DNA of 37,186 nt from Bacteroidales bacterium (lineage in GTDB: Bacteria > Bacteroidota > Bacteroidia > Bacteroidales > UBA932), in assembly GCA_015060325.1 (NCBI GenBank), contig SUYQ01000024.1:1-37186 (forward strand). The letters run 5' to 3'. Position numbers and translations under genes: made by a program. Each line of letters starts with the position of its first letter. Positions within the stretch are counted from its first letter, which is position 1. Below, piece after piece: positions 23,691 through 32,077 of this stretch. The notes under the pieces were generated by a model, which was not told the origin of the DNA, made no database searches, and saw only the letters and a list, made by a program, of their open reading frames with translations.

Positions 23691-23723
23691 ACCGCCCGTC
23701 GAAGAAATTCGCCGGGCGGTTTG
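23691..23723 (+). terminator. Terminator of the GH133-like gene
   Basis: ACCGCCCG (23691-23698) pairs with CGGGCGGT (23713-23720), and the inner CGAA/TTCG arms extend the stem around a GAAA loop. A short TTTG tail follows. Confidence 0.75.
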
Positions 23724-23771
23724 TGGTCTCCACTCTATAGCAGCAGCTTTGTACAAGATACAGCAGAACAT

Positions 23772-23892
23772 GTGGCTATAGTGCCAAAATATCTGCACTA
23801 TAGCCACCGCCCACCTCCATAACAAACAAACAATCAATAAGATACAAAAACACACCGTGGCTATAGTCACATTAAAAAGTCACTATAGCCAC
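23772..23892. repeat. Four alternating copies of GTGGCTATAGTG
   Basis: GTGGCTATAGTG lies at 23772-23783 and again, as GTGGCTATAGTC, at 23857-23868. Its reverse complement CACTATAGCCAC lies at 23796-23807 and 23881-23892. Each pair forms a hairpin, with loops of about 12 nt, so the unit is a pair of similar stem-loops 85 bp apart. This is not seen elsewhere in the window. Confidence 0.9.
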
Positions 23893-23975
23893 ACTTCATC
23901 AAGGCAGAAGATGGAATTCGATGCATTTCAAAGCCCTAAAACGGCAGCCAAGTCCGGTCAATCTAAAATTATTAC

Positions 23976-23983
23976 TATATTTG
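23976..23983 (+). promoter_or_regulatory. -7 box placing the start on the ATG (leaderless)
   Basis: TATATTTG predicts a transcription start at about 23989-23990, which coincides with the ATG at 23989. It decides the start codon against the longer reading frame from 23857. Confidence 0.65.
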
Positions 23984-23988
23984 TAAAC

Positions 23989-24606
23989 ATGCCACGCACA
24001 ACGAAAGATATTCCTGTCGAAAGACATCCCCTTGAGCCCTTTCTTCCGGAAGGCGCACGGATTCTCATGCTCGGAAGTTTTCCTCCGAAGCAGGAGAAAT
24101 GGTCCATGGAGTTCTTCTACCCAAATTTCATAAACGACATGTGGAGGATCATGGGGCTCATATTCTTCAACGACAAGGAGCACTTTGTAGCGAAAGACGA
24201 GAATGGCAAAAAGCAAAAGAAGTTTGACCGCGAGAGGTGCGCCTATTTTGCCGCCGCCAAAGGTATAGCGATGTTCGACACGGCATGCGAGGTCAGAAGG
24301 CTCAAGGACAATGCATCTGACAAGTTCCTGGAGGTAGTGACCCCTACAGACATCCCTGCCCTGCTGAGCAAGATACCTTCATGCAGAGCCATAGTGACTA
24401 CAGGTCAGAAGGCAACTGACGTGATCGTAGAGAAGTTCGGCTGCGAGGAGCCCAAGACCGGTGGCTGCACCAAGTTCGAGACGGGAGGCAGGACAATGAG
24501 TCTATGGAGAATGCCGTCATCATCGAGGGCATACCCTCTGTCACTCGAAAAGAAGGCTGAATGCTATCGCACCCTCTTTGAGGACGAGTTCGGCCGCATA
24601 AAATAA
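23989..24606 (+). CDS. Uracil-DNA glycosylase family protein
   Basis: A 205-residue protein of the uracil-DNA glycosylase superfamily. The motif-1 region reads ILMLGSFPPKQEKWSMEFFYP, where a G-S-F-P-P turn replaces the classical GxDPY. The middle CRAIVTTGQKATDVI and the late MSLWRMPSSSRAYPLSLEKK, with PSSSRA as motif 2, fit the related single-strand or mismatch-specific branches. The enzyme would remove uracil or related bases from DNA in the cytoplasm, but the exact lesion cannot be assigned. It begins at 23989 from a promoter that leaves almost no leader. The S46 peptidase gene follows 24 nt later and may be co-transcribed. Confidence 0.8.
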   Translation: MPRTTKDIPVERHPLEPFLPEGARILMLGSFPPKQEKWSMEFFYPNFINDMWRIMGLIFFNDKEHFVAKDENGKKQKKFDRERCAYFAAAKGIAMFDTACEVRRLKDNASDKFLEVVTPTDIPALLSKIPSCRAIVTTGQKATDVIVEKFGCEEPKTGGCTKFETGGRTMSLWRMPSSSRAYPLSLEKKAECYRTLFEDEFGRIK

Positions 24607-24630
24607 GTAACTTTATAAATCAACAAATAG

Positions 24631-26766
24631 ATGAAACACACAAGACTCGTATTGATAGCTGTGCTGACAATGATGTTCAGCTGGAGCGTCAGAGCCGACG
24701 AAGGCATGTGGCTGCCGTCGCTCATATCACAACGCATAGCAGACATGCAGGAGAAGGGATTCAAACTGGAAGCCGAAGACATCTATAGCATCAACCAGGC
24801 ATCCTTGAAGGATGCCGTGGTCCTGTTCGGACGCGGATGCACGGGAGAACTGATCTCTCCGGAAGGTCTTCTGCTGACCAACCACCACTGCGGTTATGCT
24901 CAGATCCAGAAGCACAGCAGCGTCGAGCACGACTACCTCAAGGACGGATTCTGGGCGATGAACCGCTCCGAGGAACTTCCTAACCCAGGCCTTAGCGTCA
25001 GCTTCCTGGAAAGGATGGAAGACGTGACCGACAAGGTTCTGGAAGGCTATGAGCCAGGCATGACAGAAGACCAGAGAGTCTGGATCGTCAGGGAGAATTC
25101 CAACGCCTTGATCTCCGAGGCCACCAAAGAAGGCAAAGGCCTCAGAGCTACAGTAGAAGCACTTTATTACGGCAACCAGTATTTCCTTTTCGTATACAGA
25201 CAGTATGAAGACGTACGCCTCGTTGGAGCACCGCCTTCATCCATCGGCAAGTTCGGAGGGGACACAGACAACTGGATGTGGCCGCGCCACACAGGAGACT
25301 TCTCAATGTTCCGTATCTATGCGGACAAGGACAACAACCCTGCACCATACTCAAAGGACAACGTCCCATATAAGCCTAAGAAATATTTCCACATCTCGAC
25401 AGGAGGTGTCCGGGAAGGCGATTTCACATTCATATACGGATTCCCTGGCCGTACCCAGGAGTACGTCCACTCCGAAGCTGTCAGATACATTGAGGAAACC
25501 GGAGACCCTCAGAAGATCCACCTCCGCACCCTCCGTCTGAACATAATGAACAAGTATCAGGCTGAGAGCCAGAAGGTACGCATCCAGTATTCATCAAAGA
25601 ATGCAAATGTAGCTAACGCATGGAAGAAATGGCAGGGCGAAGTCAAAGGTATCAGAAAGATGAACACCGTCCGGAACAAGCAGGACTTTGAATCCGCGTT
25701 CAAGAGATGGGCATCCGGAGGTGAATTCGACGGAGTCGTGGAGAAGATCGAAGACATCTACAAGCGACTGGAGCCATATTCATATGCAGTTGATTATCTC
25801 AATGAGACGGTCACAGCCACCGAACTCCCGAAATTTGCAACGGAAATCGCCGGATGCTATATGATAGGCCTCGACAACCTTGTCGGATTCGATCAGGAAA
25901 AGGCAGCCGGGCTCATTGACGCATTCTACAAGGACTATCACCTCCCTATCGACAAGGAGGTCTTCATAGCTATGATGAACGAGTACGAAAAGAACATGCC
26001 AGAAGACTTCAAGCCTCAATACTACAAGGACAAGTATGCAGAATTCGGCAGCATCGAGGCATGGGCAGAACATATATACTCAAACTCGATCTTCACAGAT
26101 GAGCAGAAAGTAAGAGAACTGGATGCAGAAGACATGCAGATTGTACTTGGCGACCCTGCAACAGAGTTCCTCAGCGCGTTCGGACTATGGTATTCGACCG
26201 AAATCCTGCCTGTAACTAGAAAGCTCAATCAGGAACTCCAGCTTGCCTACCGCGACTACATGCGCGGCCAGATGGTATACTGCCGCACCCAGCGCATACC
26301 GAAGGATTTCTATCCAGACGCAAACCTTACCTTACGCGTCGCATACGGACATGTCAAGGGGTACTCCCCTGCTGACGGCACATATTATTTGCCATCATCG
26401 ACCATCACCGGCATCATGGAAAAGGACAATCCGGAAGTCTTCGACTACAACATCCCCCAGCGCCTGCGCGATATCTATGCAGAAAAGGACTACGGCCGTT
26501 GGACCGATGAGAACGGCAATATACCGGTATGTTTCATCGCCACCAACCACACCACAGGCGGCAACTCCGGAAGCCCTGTGATCAACGCTGACGGCAACCT
26601 CATCGGTGTGAATTTTGACCGTGTATGGGAAGGCACGATGAGCGACATCGTATTTGATCCGGATATCTGTCGAAATATTTCGCTGGACATCAGATATGTA
26701 CTGTTCATCATCGACAAGGTCGCAGATGCAGACCACCTGCTTGAAGAAATGACACTAGTTGATTAA
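24631..26766 (+). CDS. dpp11: S46-family dipeptidyl-peptidase, DPP11 type
   Basis: A 711-residue S46 serine peptidase with a signal peptide (about residues 1-22, ending VRA), so periplasmic. The chymotrypsin-like triad is visible: His in LLTNHHCGY (H86), Asp in HTGDF (D223) and Ser in GGNSGSP (S646). S46 enzymes remove dipeptides from peptide N-termini. In DPP7 the specificity residue is glycine, in DPP11 arginine (Arg673 in Porphyromonas gingivalis). Here the residue 18 positions after the catalytic serine is R664 in NFDRVWEG, the same offset as in DPP11, so Asp/Glu at P1 is predicted. It follows the glycosylase-family gene by 24 nt. Confidence 0.93.
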   Translation: MKHTRLVLIAVLTMMFSWSVRADEGMWLPSLISQRIADMQEKGFKLEAEDIYSINQASLKDAVVLFGRGCTGELISPEGLLLTNHHCGYAQIQKHSSVEHDYLKDGFWAMNRSEELPNPGLSVSFLERMEDVTDKVLEGYEPGMTEDQRVWIVRENSNALISEATKEGKGLRATVEALYYGNQYFLFVYRQYEDVRLVGAPPSSIGKFGGDTDNWMWPRHTGDFSMFRIYADKDNNPAPYSKDNVPYKPKKYFHISTGGVREGDFTFIYGFPGRTQEYVHSEAVRYIEETGDPQKIHLRTLRLNIMNKYQAESQKVRIQYSSKNANVANAWKKWQGEVKGIRKMNTVRNKQDFESAFKRWASGGEFDGVVEKIEDIYKRLEPYSYAVDYLNETVTATELPKFATEIAGCYMIGLDNLVGFDQEKAAGLIDAFYKDYHLPIDKEVFIAMMNEYEKNMPEDFKPQYYKDKYAEFGSIEAWAEHIYSNSIFTDEQKVRELDAEDMQIVLGDPATEFLSAFGLWYSTEILPVTRKLNQELQLAYRDYMRGQMVYCRTQRIPKDFYPDANLTLRVAYGHVKGYSPADGTYYLPSSTITGIMEKDNPEVFDYNIPQRLRDIYAEKDYGRWTDENGNIPVCFIATNHTTGGNSGSPVINADGNLIGVNFDRVWEGTMSDIVFDPDICRNISLDIRYVLFIIDKVADADHLLEEMTLVD

Positions 26767-26785
26767 CCTATCAGTTCACAACAAT

Positions 26786-27397
26786 ATGGCACATATGGAA
26801 AATCTCTCCATCGGAGTATTCATCGACGGTGGATATTATGCAAAGATAAACGAAGGGCTGGCCAGGACCGGCCAGGGAACAGTCAATCTGAAGAATCTCC
26901 TGAAGATCATCCCGGAACTTATCGGGAAGGAATACGGCATCCCAAGGAACATCATGCATATAACAGAAGCACACTACTATAGAGGCAGATTCCGTGCAAA
27001 GGATGCTGAAAAGCGCAATCTGCTGCTTGAAGAGCGGGAGTTTGAAGACATGCTTATTGAAAATGACGTGCTCTGCCACTACAAGCATCTTCGCGAAGAC
27101 CCTCGAGGCGGAATCATAGAAAAAGGCATAGACACATGGTTTGCCCTCGACACATACGAACTTACCATCTACCGGAATCTGGACTACGTGGTCCTTATCA
27201 GCGGCGACGCAGACCATGAGATGCTTGCAAGAAAGCTTAAGGCGCTGAAGGCTCATGTGATGCTCCTGACATGGGACCCCGCCCACACAGGCTCCACCTC
27301 CCGTTTCCTGAGCGAAGAAGTCTGCGCCCACATCGACATCGGCAAACTGATATCAGAAAGCCAGGAAACAGCCAACAGGCTTATAACCAGACAGTAA
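26786..27397 (+). CDS. NYN-domain (LabA/DUF88-like) putative ribonuclease
   Basis: A 203-residue single-domain protein. It begins with a NYN/PIN-like fold: SIGVFIDGGYYAKI provides the first acidic residue, KGIDTWFALDTYEL the middle ones, and YVVLISGDADHEMLARKLKA the last GD-x-D motif that binds metal. Such proteins are usually RNA nucleases acting in the cytoplasm. No extra domain is attached. ATG 26786 is taken; ATG 26795, two codons into the more conserved part, is an alternative. It follows the S46 gene by about 19 nt and is closed by an intrinsic terminator. Confidence 0.85.
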   Translation: MAHMENLSIGVFIDGGYYAKINEGLARTGQGTVNLKNLLKIIPELIGKEYGIPRNIMHITEAHYYRGRFRAKDAEKRNLLLEEREFEDMLIENDVLCHYKHLREDPRGGIIEKGIDTWFALDTYELTIYRNLDYVVLISGDADHEMLARKLKALKAHVMLLTWDPAHTGSTSRFLSEEVCAHIDIGKLISESQETANRLITRQ

Positions 27398-27406
27398 AAC
27401 ATTTAC

Positions 27407-27435
27407 AGAGACATCCCCACAAGATGTCTCTTTTT
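27407..27435 (+). terminator. Terminator after the NYN gene
   Basis: A perfect 9-bp stem AGAGACATC/GATGTCTCT (27407-27415, 27423-27431) is followed by a T run. Confidence 0.9.
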
Positions 27436-27459
27436 GTTTGGCCTTTCTTAGAGCTCCCC

Positions 27460-27770
27460 TTGTCATCCTGACCGCCCCTATCATCCTGAGCCTCCCTCTG
27501 TCATCCTGAGCGCAGCGAAGGATCTTTAACACTGAGCCTCCCCTGTCATCCTGACCACCCCCTATCATCCTGACCGCCACCTATCATCCTGAGCGCCCCT
27601 CTGTCATCCTGAGCGCAGCGAAGGATCTTTAACACTGAGCCTCCCCCTGTCATTTCGAGCGGCCGAAGCCTTCCCCTGTCATTTCGAGCGGCCGAAGCCT
27701 TCCCCTGTCATTTCGAGCGAGCGAAGCCTCCCTCTGTCATTTCGAGCGACCGAAGGGAGTCGAGAAATCT
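27460..27770. repeat. Array of two REP-like repeat families
   Basis: The left part (27460-27650) repeats TGTCATCCTGA units; two full copies read TCATCCTGAGCGCAGCGAAG and continue with GATCT (at 27501 and 27604, 103 bp apart), and partial ones stop after CATCCTGA. The right part (27650-27770) has four copies of TGTCATTTCGAGCG, the last full one extending to GTCGAGAAATCT. Each full unit can fold on itself (ATCCT with AGGAT; ATTTC with GAAAT). Such motifs are widespread REP-type elements in many bacterial genomes; the clustering of two types here is notable. Confidence 0.9.
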
Positions 27771-27860
27771 ATTCGCCCAGTAACCATACACAACATTTTT
27801 CAAAGCCCGAAACTGTCCGTGGCATACGATTGGTTTGTGCAGAATCAAAACTGATATATC

Positions 27861-28334
27861 ATGAACATATATGACTTCAAGGTACGCAACGCCAAGGGCG
27901 TGGAGGTATCAATGGCCGACTACAAGGGCAAGGTGCTGCTGATCGTAAACACAGCGACAGGATGCGGATTCACTCCTCAATACGAAGGACTTCAGAAGCT
28001 GTACGACAAATACAAGGACCAAGGACTGGAAATTCTGGACTTCCCATGCAACCAGTTCGGGCATCAGGCTCCCGGAACAGAAGAAGAAATCCAGGAATTC
28101 TGCACACTGAAATACGGGACCACATTCCCGCTATTTGCCAAGATCGATGTGAACGGCAAGAATGCGGACCCGCTGTTCACCTATCTCAAGAACCAGCAGG
28201 GCGGTTTCCTGGGCGACGACATCAAATGGAACTTCACAAAATTCCTCGTATCGCGAGACGGCAAGGTCATCGACCGCTATGCACCGGTAACTAAACCGGA
28301 AAGCATAGAAGACGACATCCTGAAACTGCTTTAA
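27861..28334 (+). CDS. Glutathione peroxidase-family (thiol) peroxidase
   Basis: A 157-residue GPx-fold peroxidase with cysteine instead of selenocysteine. The peroxidatic cysteine is C35 in [14 protein letters not shown]; the Gln/Trp/Asn environment is seen in FPCNQFG (residues 62-67) and KWNFTKFLV (W123, N124). C81 in QEFCTLKYG sits where thioredoxin-dependent relatives have the resolving cysteine, so reduction by thioredoxin rather than glutathione is likely. No signal peptide, so cytoplasmic. It stands alone behind the repeat array. With rubrerythrin and rubredoxin it adds to peroxide protection. Confidence 0.95.
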   Translation: MNIYDFKVRNAKGVEVSMADYKGKVLLIVNTATGCGFTPQYEGLQKLYDKYKDQGLEILDFPCNQFGHQAPGTEEEIQEFCTLKYGTTFPLFAKIDVNGKNADPLFTYLKNQQGGFLGDDIKWNFTKFLVSRDGKVIDRYAPVTKPESIEDDILKLL

Positions 28335-28473
28335 GAACAATAATCCAGCACGAGGATAGTACAATTTGCAGGGTCAGTCGTCTTATTATCGAAAAGATGC
28401 CTCTATGGCACAGGCTTTGAATAGTGCCTGACAACCAGATTATCCGATCTTAACAAAAGACACGACCCGATTG

Positions 28474-29139
28474 ATGTCCTCCAACATCAACATAATATGC
28501 CTGATAGGCAGCATGATGATTATCATGCTGCCTGTCACTATATATGGTCAGGAACAAAACCGTGTGGAGGTTCTGCACACCGACATAGACCGTCTGGGAG
28601 AAAGAGCCGTGCGTGACAGGATCATAAGCGAGGAAGAACGACAGGAGATGATGGTATTCGTAAGGGATTCTCTTCCTGTAGAAACTGAGTTGAAGACTCG
28701 CGTATTGGAACAGATCCGTGACGACCTGGATGAGAAATATGCTGAAATGATCCGTAACTCGATGAAACTCTTTGACGAAATGGGATATATCGGAAGCGGC
28801 ATGCTTCCGGACATTCTGCACGAGCCGGAGGATTATGAGAGCCCCGAGGATAAGCGGATGAAGATGGAAGCACTGGCCATTGCAGGTTCCGCCATTGACA
28901 AAGAGGAAATACTGAAATACGTAAAGCCACTCCCGATGAACCCATGGCTTAGAGCAGGTCTGAGACTGTTCTTCGGCAGAGGCGTCAGCCAAAGACCGGA
29001 AAGATGGGACTATACCGTCGTTCCGCAGATGGGAGGAGTATATGACATCATCGTGCCTGGAGGAAGACCTGACGACAGCTGGAGGGATGCACCGAAAATG
29101 TTTTACGATCCTCATCCAGACAAACACTTCAGAAGATAA
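28474..29139 (+). CDS. Secreted protein of unknown function, first gene of an envelope operon
   Basis: A 221-residue protein I do not recognise. The N-terminus is a signal peptide: a hydrophobic run of about 18 residues ends at TIYGQ. The mature part is helical and charged up to about residue 130 (RISEEERQEM, EKYAEMIRNSMKLF) and then basic, with Pro/Gly-rich strands and the ending DPHPDKHFRR. No membrane segment follows the signal, so it is probably periplasmic. ATG 28474 is preferred over a TTG one codon upstream. It is followed after 33 nt by a large beta-barrel gene and then a small secreted protein gene, all on the plus strand. Confidence 0.65.
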   Translation: MSSNINIICLIGSMMIIMLPVTIYGQEQNRVEVLHTDIDRLGERAVRDRIISEEERQEMMVFVRDSLPVETELKTRVLEQIRDDLDEKYAEMIRNSMKLFDEMGYIGSGMLPDILHEPEDYESPEDKRMKMEALAIAGSAIDKEEILKYVKPLPMNPWLRAGLRLFFGRGVSQRPERWDYTVVPQMGGVYDIIVPGGRPDDSWRDAPKMFYDPHPDKHFRR

Positions 29140-29172
29140 CAGAATACGAACCTTATATAACAACCGGACTTA

Positions 29173-32064
29173 ATGAAGAAGATCATTATCCTGACATGTC
29201 TGGTCCTTGCAGCATGTTCCTTAAATGCACAGGTGATATCATATGACATGATCCAGCGCAATGCCAACACAGACGTCAAGCTTACTTTGAAAGACTCCAG
29301 GTCATCCGATCCCATACCATGGGCATCGGTCTATCTCATTCCTGCAGGTGACACTACAATCACCCATTTCGCCCTGTCAGACGACAGAGGCGATGTGCTG
29401 CTGAAGGAAGTCCCCGTGGGCAAATACGAGCTGAACGCAGAAATGATAGGATACAATCCTCACAAGAAGACATACACGATCAAGGCTCATTGGGACGGAT
29501 TTGACCTTGGAATCATAAAGATGGATGAGAATCCCGAATACCTGGATGCAGCAACGATATCTGCAGTAGGTAATCCTGTGGTAGTCAAGAAGGACACCAT
29601 CGAATTCAATGCATCATCTTTCAAGGTCGGCGAGAATGCGATGCTGGAGGAACTGCTGAAGAAGATGCCGGGGATGGCTGTAGGAGAGGACGGTACGGTC
29701 ACTCTGAACGGAGAGAAGATAGACAAGATTACAGTCGGAGGAAAGACATTCTTCTTCAATGACCCGACAGCGGCGCTCAAGAATCTACCGGCCAAGATCG
29801 TGGACAAGATAACAGTCGTGGACAAGGCCAAGGACGAGGCTGCGGCATCCGGCATCGTTACCAGAGACGACAAGGAGAAGGTCATGGATGTGGAGCTGAA
29901 GGATGAGTATACGAAAGGATGGTATGGAAATGCGAAGCTTGGAGGAGGCGCTACCCTGACTCCTGACGATGGCAGCAAGCTGATTGATGACAGAGGATTG
30001 CTGTATAACGGCAATGCCATGGTAACAGGATATACAGAAAAGGATCAGGTGATATTCATCGGCAATGCATTCAATGCGACACTGCCTGGCGAATCTGTCT
30101 CTTACCGCGGAATGGGAGATGCCGGCAGCGACTTCGCCGGGCTCGGAGGTCTGAATTCTTCCGCCCAGGTGGGAGTGAACTATAACACATCCCGCATCAA
30201 GGGAATGGAAAGCACCGTCAACGTGAACTACAAGAACAACGGGAAGGTTTCAAAGCAGGAGTCATCCAGGACCGCATTCCAGCAGGAAGGCCCGGATGTG
30301 CTCACAGACGGCTCGTACGACGCCTCCGGTTCTCAGAACGTTCTGGGAGCATCGGTCGAAATCAAGGCTAAGGAAAATGACAGATATTATCTGTTCATCC
30401 GGCCAAGCATAAGCTATACGACCGAATCGATCAATACTGCCAACAGGTCTGTCAGCAGTTCTGAAGGCACAAAGTTGAATTCTTCCGAGTCCACGACTTC
30501 GTCCTCTTCCGGAAAGATATTGACCAACGGAGGAGTTTACGCCGGCCTCAAGGAGCTTGGAAAGAAGCACAGAAGCCTGACTCTGGGAGTTGAATATGAT
30601 TTTTACGACATTGACAAGACCTCGCATGAAGTGTCCCTGATAGATGCTGCTGGCGTAAAGACCGGCAAGGACCTGTTTTATGGAAGTGACATAAGGAATT
30701 TTGACGGAGGCATCAGACTCAGCTACAGCGAACCTCTGGCAGACAAATGGATAGCTGCAGCCACATTCCTCAGCAGATATTCCGTGAAGACAGACATCAG
30801 GAATGCCTCCAACCCGGACGGCACACTGAATGATTATTATTCTTCGTCCGTCCACAACAGGTACTTCAACGAACAGGGATCGCTGACAGTGCAGTACGGC
30901 AATGACACCAGTCAGGTGCAGTTCGGAGTCAAGGTCGATGCCGCACAGAACATCATCAGATCCAGATCCATGGGAGTTGAAAACATTACCGGCAAAGGAG
31001 ACTGGCTGATTAACTGGGCTCCGTTCCTAAGCTATGACTACGCCAAGGAAACATTCAACCTTCAGGCTGGATATTATGGAACTTCAAACCAGCCGTCTTC
31101 GGCTTCGATCATGCCTACCCTCAACATCGCCGACCCTACACAGATAACAGCAGGAAATATCTATCTGAAGCCATCATACATGCACGGACTGTACATGGGT
31201 CTGAGCAACAGCAACAGGGAGACATTCTCATTTGTCAACATGTACATGGGAGGAATGATGACGACCAGGAGTACAGTGTACGCAAGCTGGATGGATGATG
31301 CGGGTATCAGATATGCAGTGCCCGTGAATGCGCAGAAGCCGCAAAGTCAGGCCTACATGGGCATATCCTATAACCGGCCTCTCGGAAAAGAAAGAAAGTT
31401 CACACTGACCGCTTCGGGCGATTTCATGTTCACAGGCAATCATAGCTACCAGGCCAAGACAAGGTTGGATGGATTTGACCTGCAGAGCTTTGACTACAAC
31501 GGCTTCATGCAGGACTTCTGGGGCAACGCCAGCGGAGACCGGTTCTATAGCGGAGCAAGCGGCTTCGGAGAAAGCCGCACGAACACTTTCAGCTGGGCTG
31601 CCCAGCTGCAGATGAAATACAGCATCGACAAGTTCGATGCGACTCTGTCAGCAGGCACAAGAAACAGGATATCCCGATATTCGCTTGACCCGACCGCAAA
31701 CATGAACACATGGGACAGCAATGTAAAGGGCACAGTCCTGTATCAGCCTGGCAAAGGCTGGGAAATCGGAACAGACCTCGGATACCGGTTCTACAACGGA
31801 TACACATCCGGATTCGGAGCTCCGGAATGGCAATGGAACGCAAGTGTCAGCAAAAGCATTAAGTCTGTCACACTCGGACTGAAGGTAGTTGACATCCTCA
31901 ACCAGACCCGGAGTCTTCAGAGGACAGTATCGGCAGAATACATGCAGGACGTATACAGTAATGTACTAGGAAGATTCGCCATCTTCAGCGTCTCATTCAA
32001 CTTCGGAAAGATGAACTCAAAGAAGAACCGCAATGTAGAAGGGGCTATGTGGAATATGATGTAA
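29173..32064 (+). CDS. SusC-like outer-membrane beta-barrel protein with CarboxypepD_reg-like domain
   Basis: A 963-residue outer-membrane protein. After a signal peptide (about residues 1-20, ending NAQ; a lipobox-like LAAC is also present) comes an N-terminal carboxypeptidase-regulatory-like domain (about 35-115) with WASVYLIPAGDTT, VGKYELNAEMIGY. Then a plug-like segment (about 125-250: KVGENAMLEELLKKMPGMAV, DKITVVDKAKDEAAASG) and a long barrel of alternating aromatic strands to the end (SFNFGKM). This is the OMP_b-brl_3/TonB-receptor-like group; no SusD partner is encoded, so it is not a classic glycan pair. The cargo is unknown. It lies between two small secreted-protein genes with short gaps. 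Confidence 0.85.
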   Translation: MKKIIILTCLVLAACSLNAQVISYDMIQRNANTDVKLTLKDSRSSDPIPWASVYLIPAGDTTITHFALSDDRGDVLLKEVPVGKYELNAEMIGYNPHKKTYTIKAHWDGFDLGIIKMDENPEYLDAATISAVGNPVVVKKDTIEFNASSFKVGENAMLEELLKKMPGMAVGEDGTVTLNGEKIDKITVGGKTFFFNDPTAALKNLPAKIVDKITVVDKAKDEAAASGIVTRDDKEKVMDVELKDEYTKGWYGNAKLGGGATLTPDDGSKLIDDRGLLYNGNAMVTGYTEKDQVIFIGNAFNATLPGESVSYRGMGDAGSDFAGLGGLNSSAQVGVNYNTSRIKGMESTVNVNYKNNGKVSKQESSRTAFQQEGPDVLTDGSYDASGSQNVLGASVEIKAKENDRYYLFIRPSISYTTESINTANRSVSSSEGTKLNSSESTTSSSSGKILTNGGVYAGLKELGKKHRSLTLGVEYDFYDIDKTSHEVSLIDAAGVKTGKDLFYGSDIRNFDGGIRLSYSEPLADKWIAAATFLSRYSVKTDIRNASNPDGTLNDYYSSSVHNRYFNEQGSLTVQYGNDTSQVQFGVKVDAAQNIIRSRSMGVENITGKGDWLINWAPFLSYDYAKETFNLQAGYYGTSNQPSSASIMPTLNIADPTQITAGNIYLKPSYMHGLYMGLSNSNRETFSFVNMYMGGMMTTRSTVYASWMDDAGIRYAVPVNAQKPQSQAYMGISYNRPLGKERKFTLTASGDFMFTGNHSYQAKTRLDGFDLQSFDYNGFMQDFWGNASGDRFYSGASGFGESRTNTFSWAAQLQMKYSIDKFDATLSAGTRNRISRYSLDPTANMNTWDSNVKGTVLYQPGKGWEIGTDLGYRFYNGYTSGFGAPEWQWNASVSKSIKSVTLGLKVVDILNQTRSLQRTVSAEYMQDVYSNVLGRFAIFSVSFNFGKMNSKKNRNVEGAMWNMM

Positions 32065-32077
32065 AAAAGCTACGGAA

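Larger units (their letters stand above)
23609..23988. other. Intergenic region with terminator and palindrome cluster
   Basis: The 380-bp gap contains a short imperfect stem at about 23646-23672, the intrinsic terminator at 23691-23723, and four copies of a CTATAG-centred 12-mer at 23772-23892, then the promoter of the glycosylase-family gene. A reading frame from 23857 runs through this region into that gene but is judged non-coding upstream of 23989. Confidence 0.7.
27398..27860. other. Repeat-rich intergenic spacer of 463 bp
   Basis: It contains a terminator (27407-27435), then a dense array of two short repeat families (27460-27770), then about 90 bp up to the glutathione peroxidase ATG in which no clear promoter matching TAnnTTTG was found. 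No coding sequence is supported here. Confidence 0.85.

Noticed and set aside
23857..23988. N-terminal extension of the uracil-DNA glycosylase family protein
   Set aside because: The extension is encoded by the palindromic repeats and the promoter box; the family-like sequence begins after the ATG at 23989.
27460..27770. CRISPR array
   Set aside because: The repeats are irregular in spacing, differ in length, include two families and have no unique spacers of constant size; no cas genes are nearby.
29173..32064. A classic SusC/SusD polysaccharide-utilisation locus
   Set aside because: No SusD-like lipoprotein, glycosidase or sensor follows the barrel gene, so only the barrel resemblance is kept.
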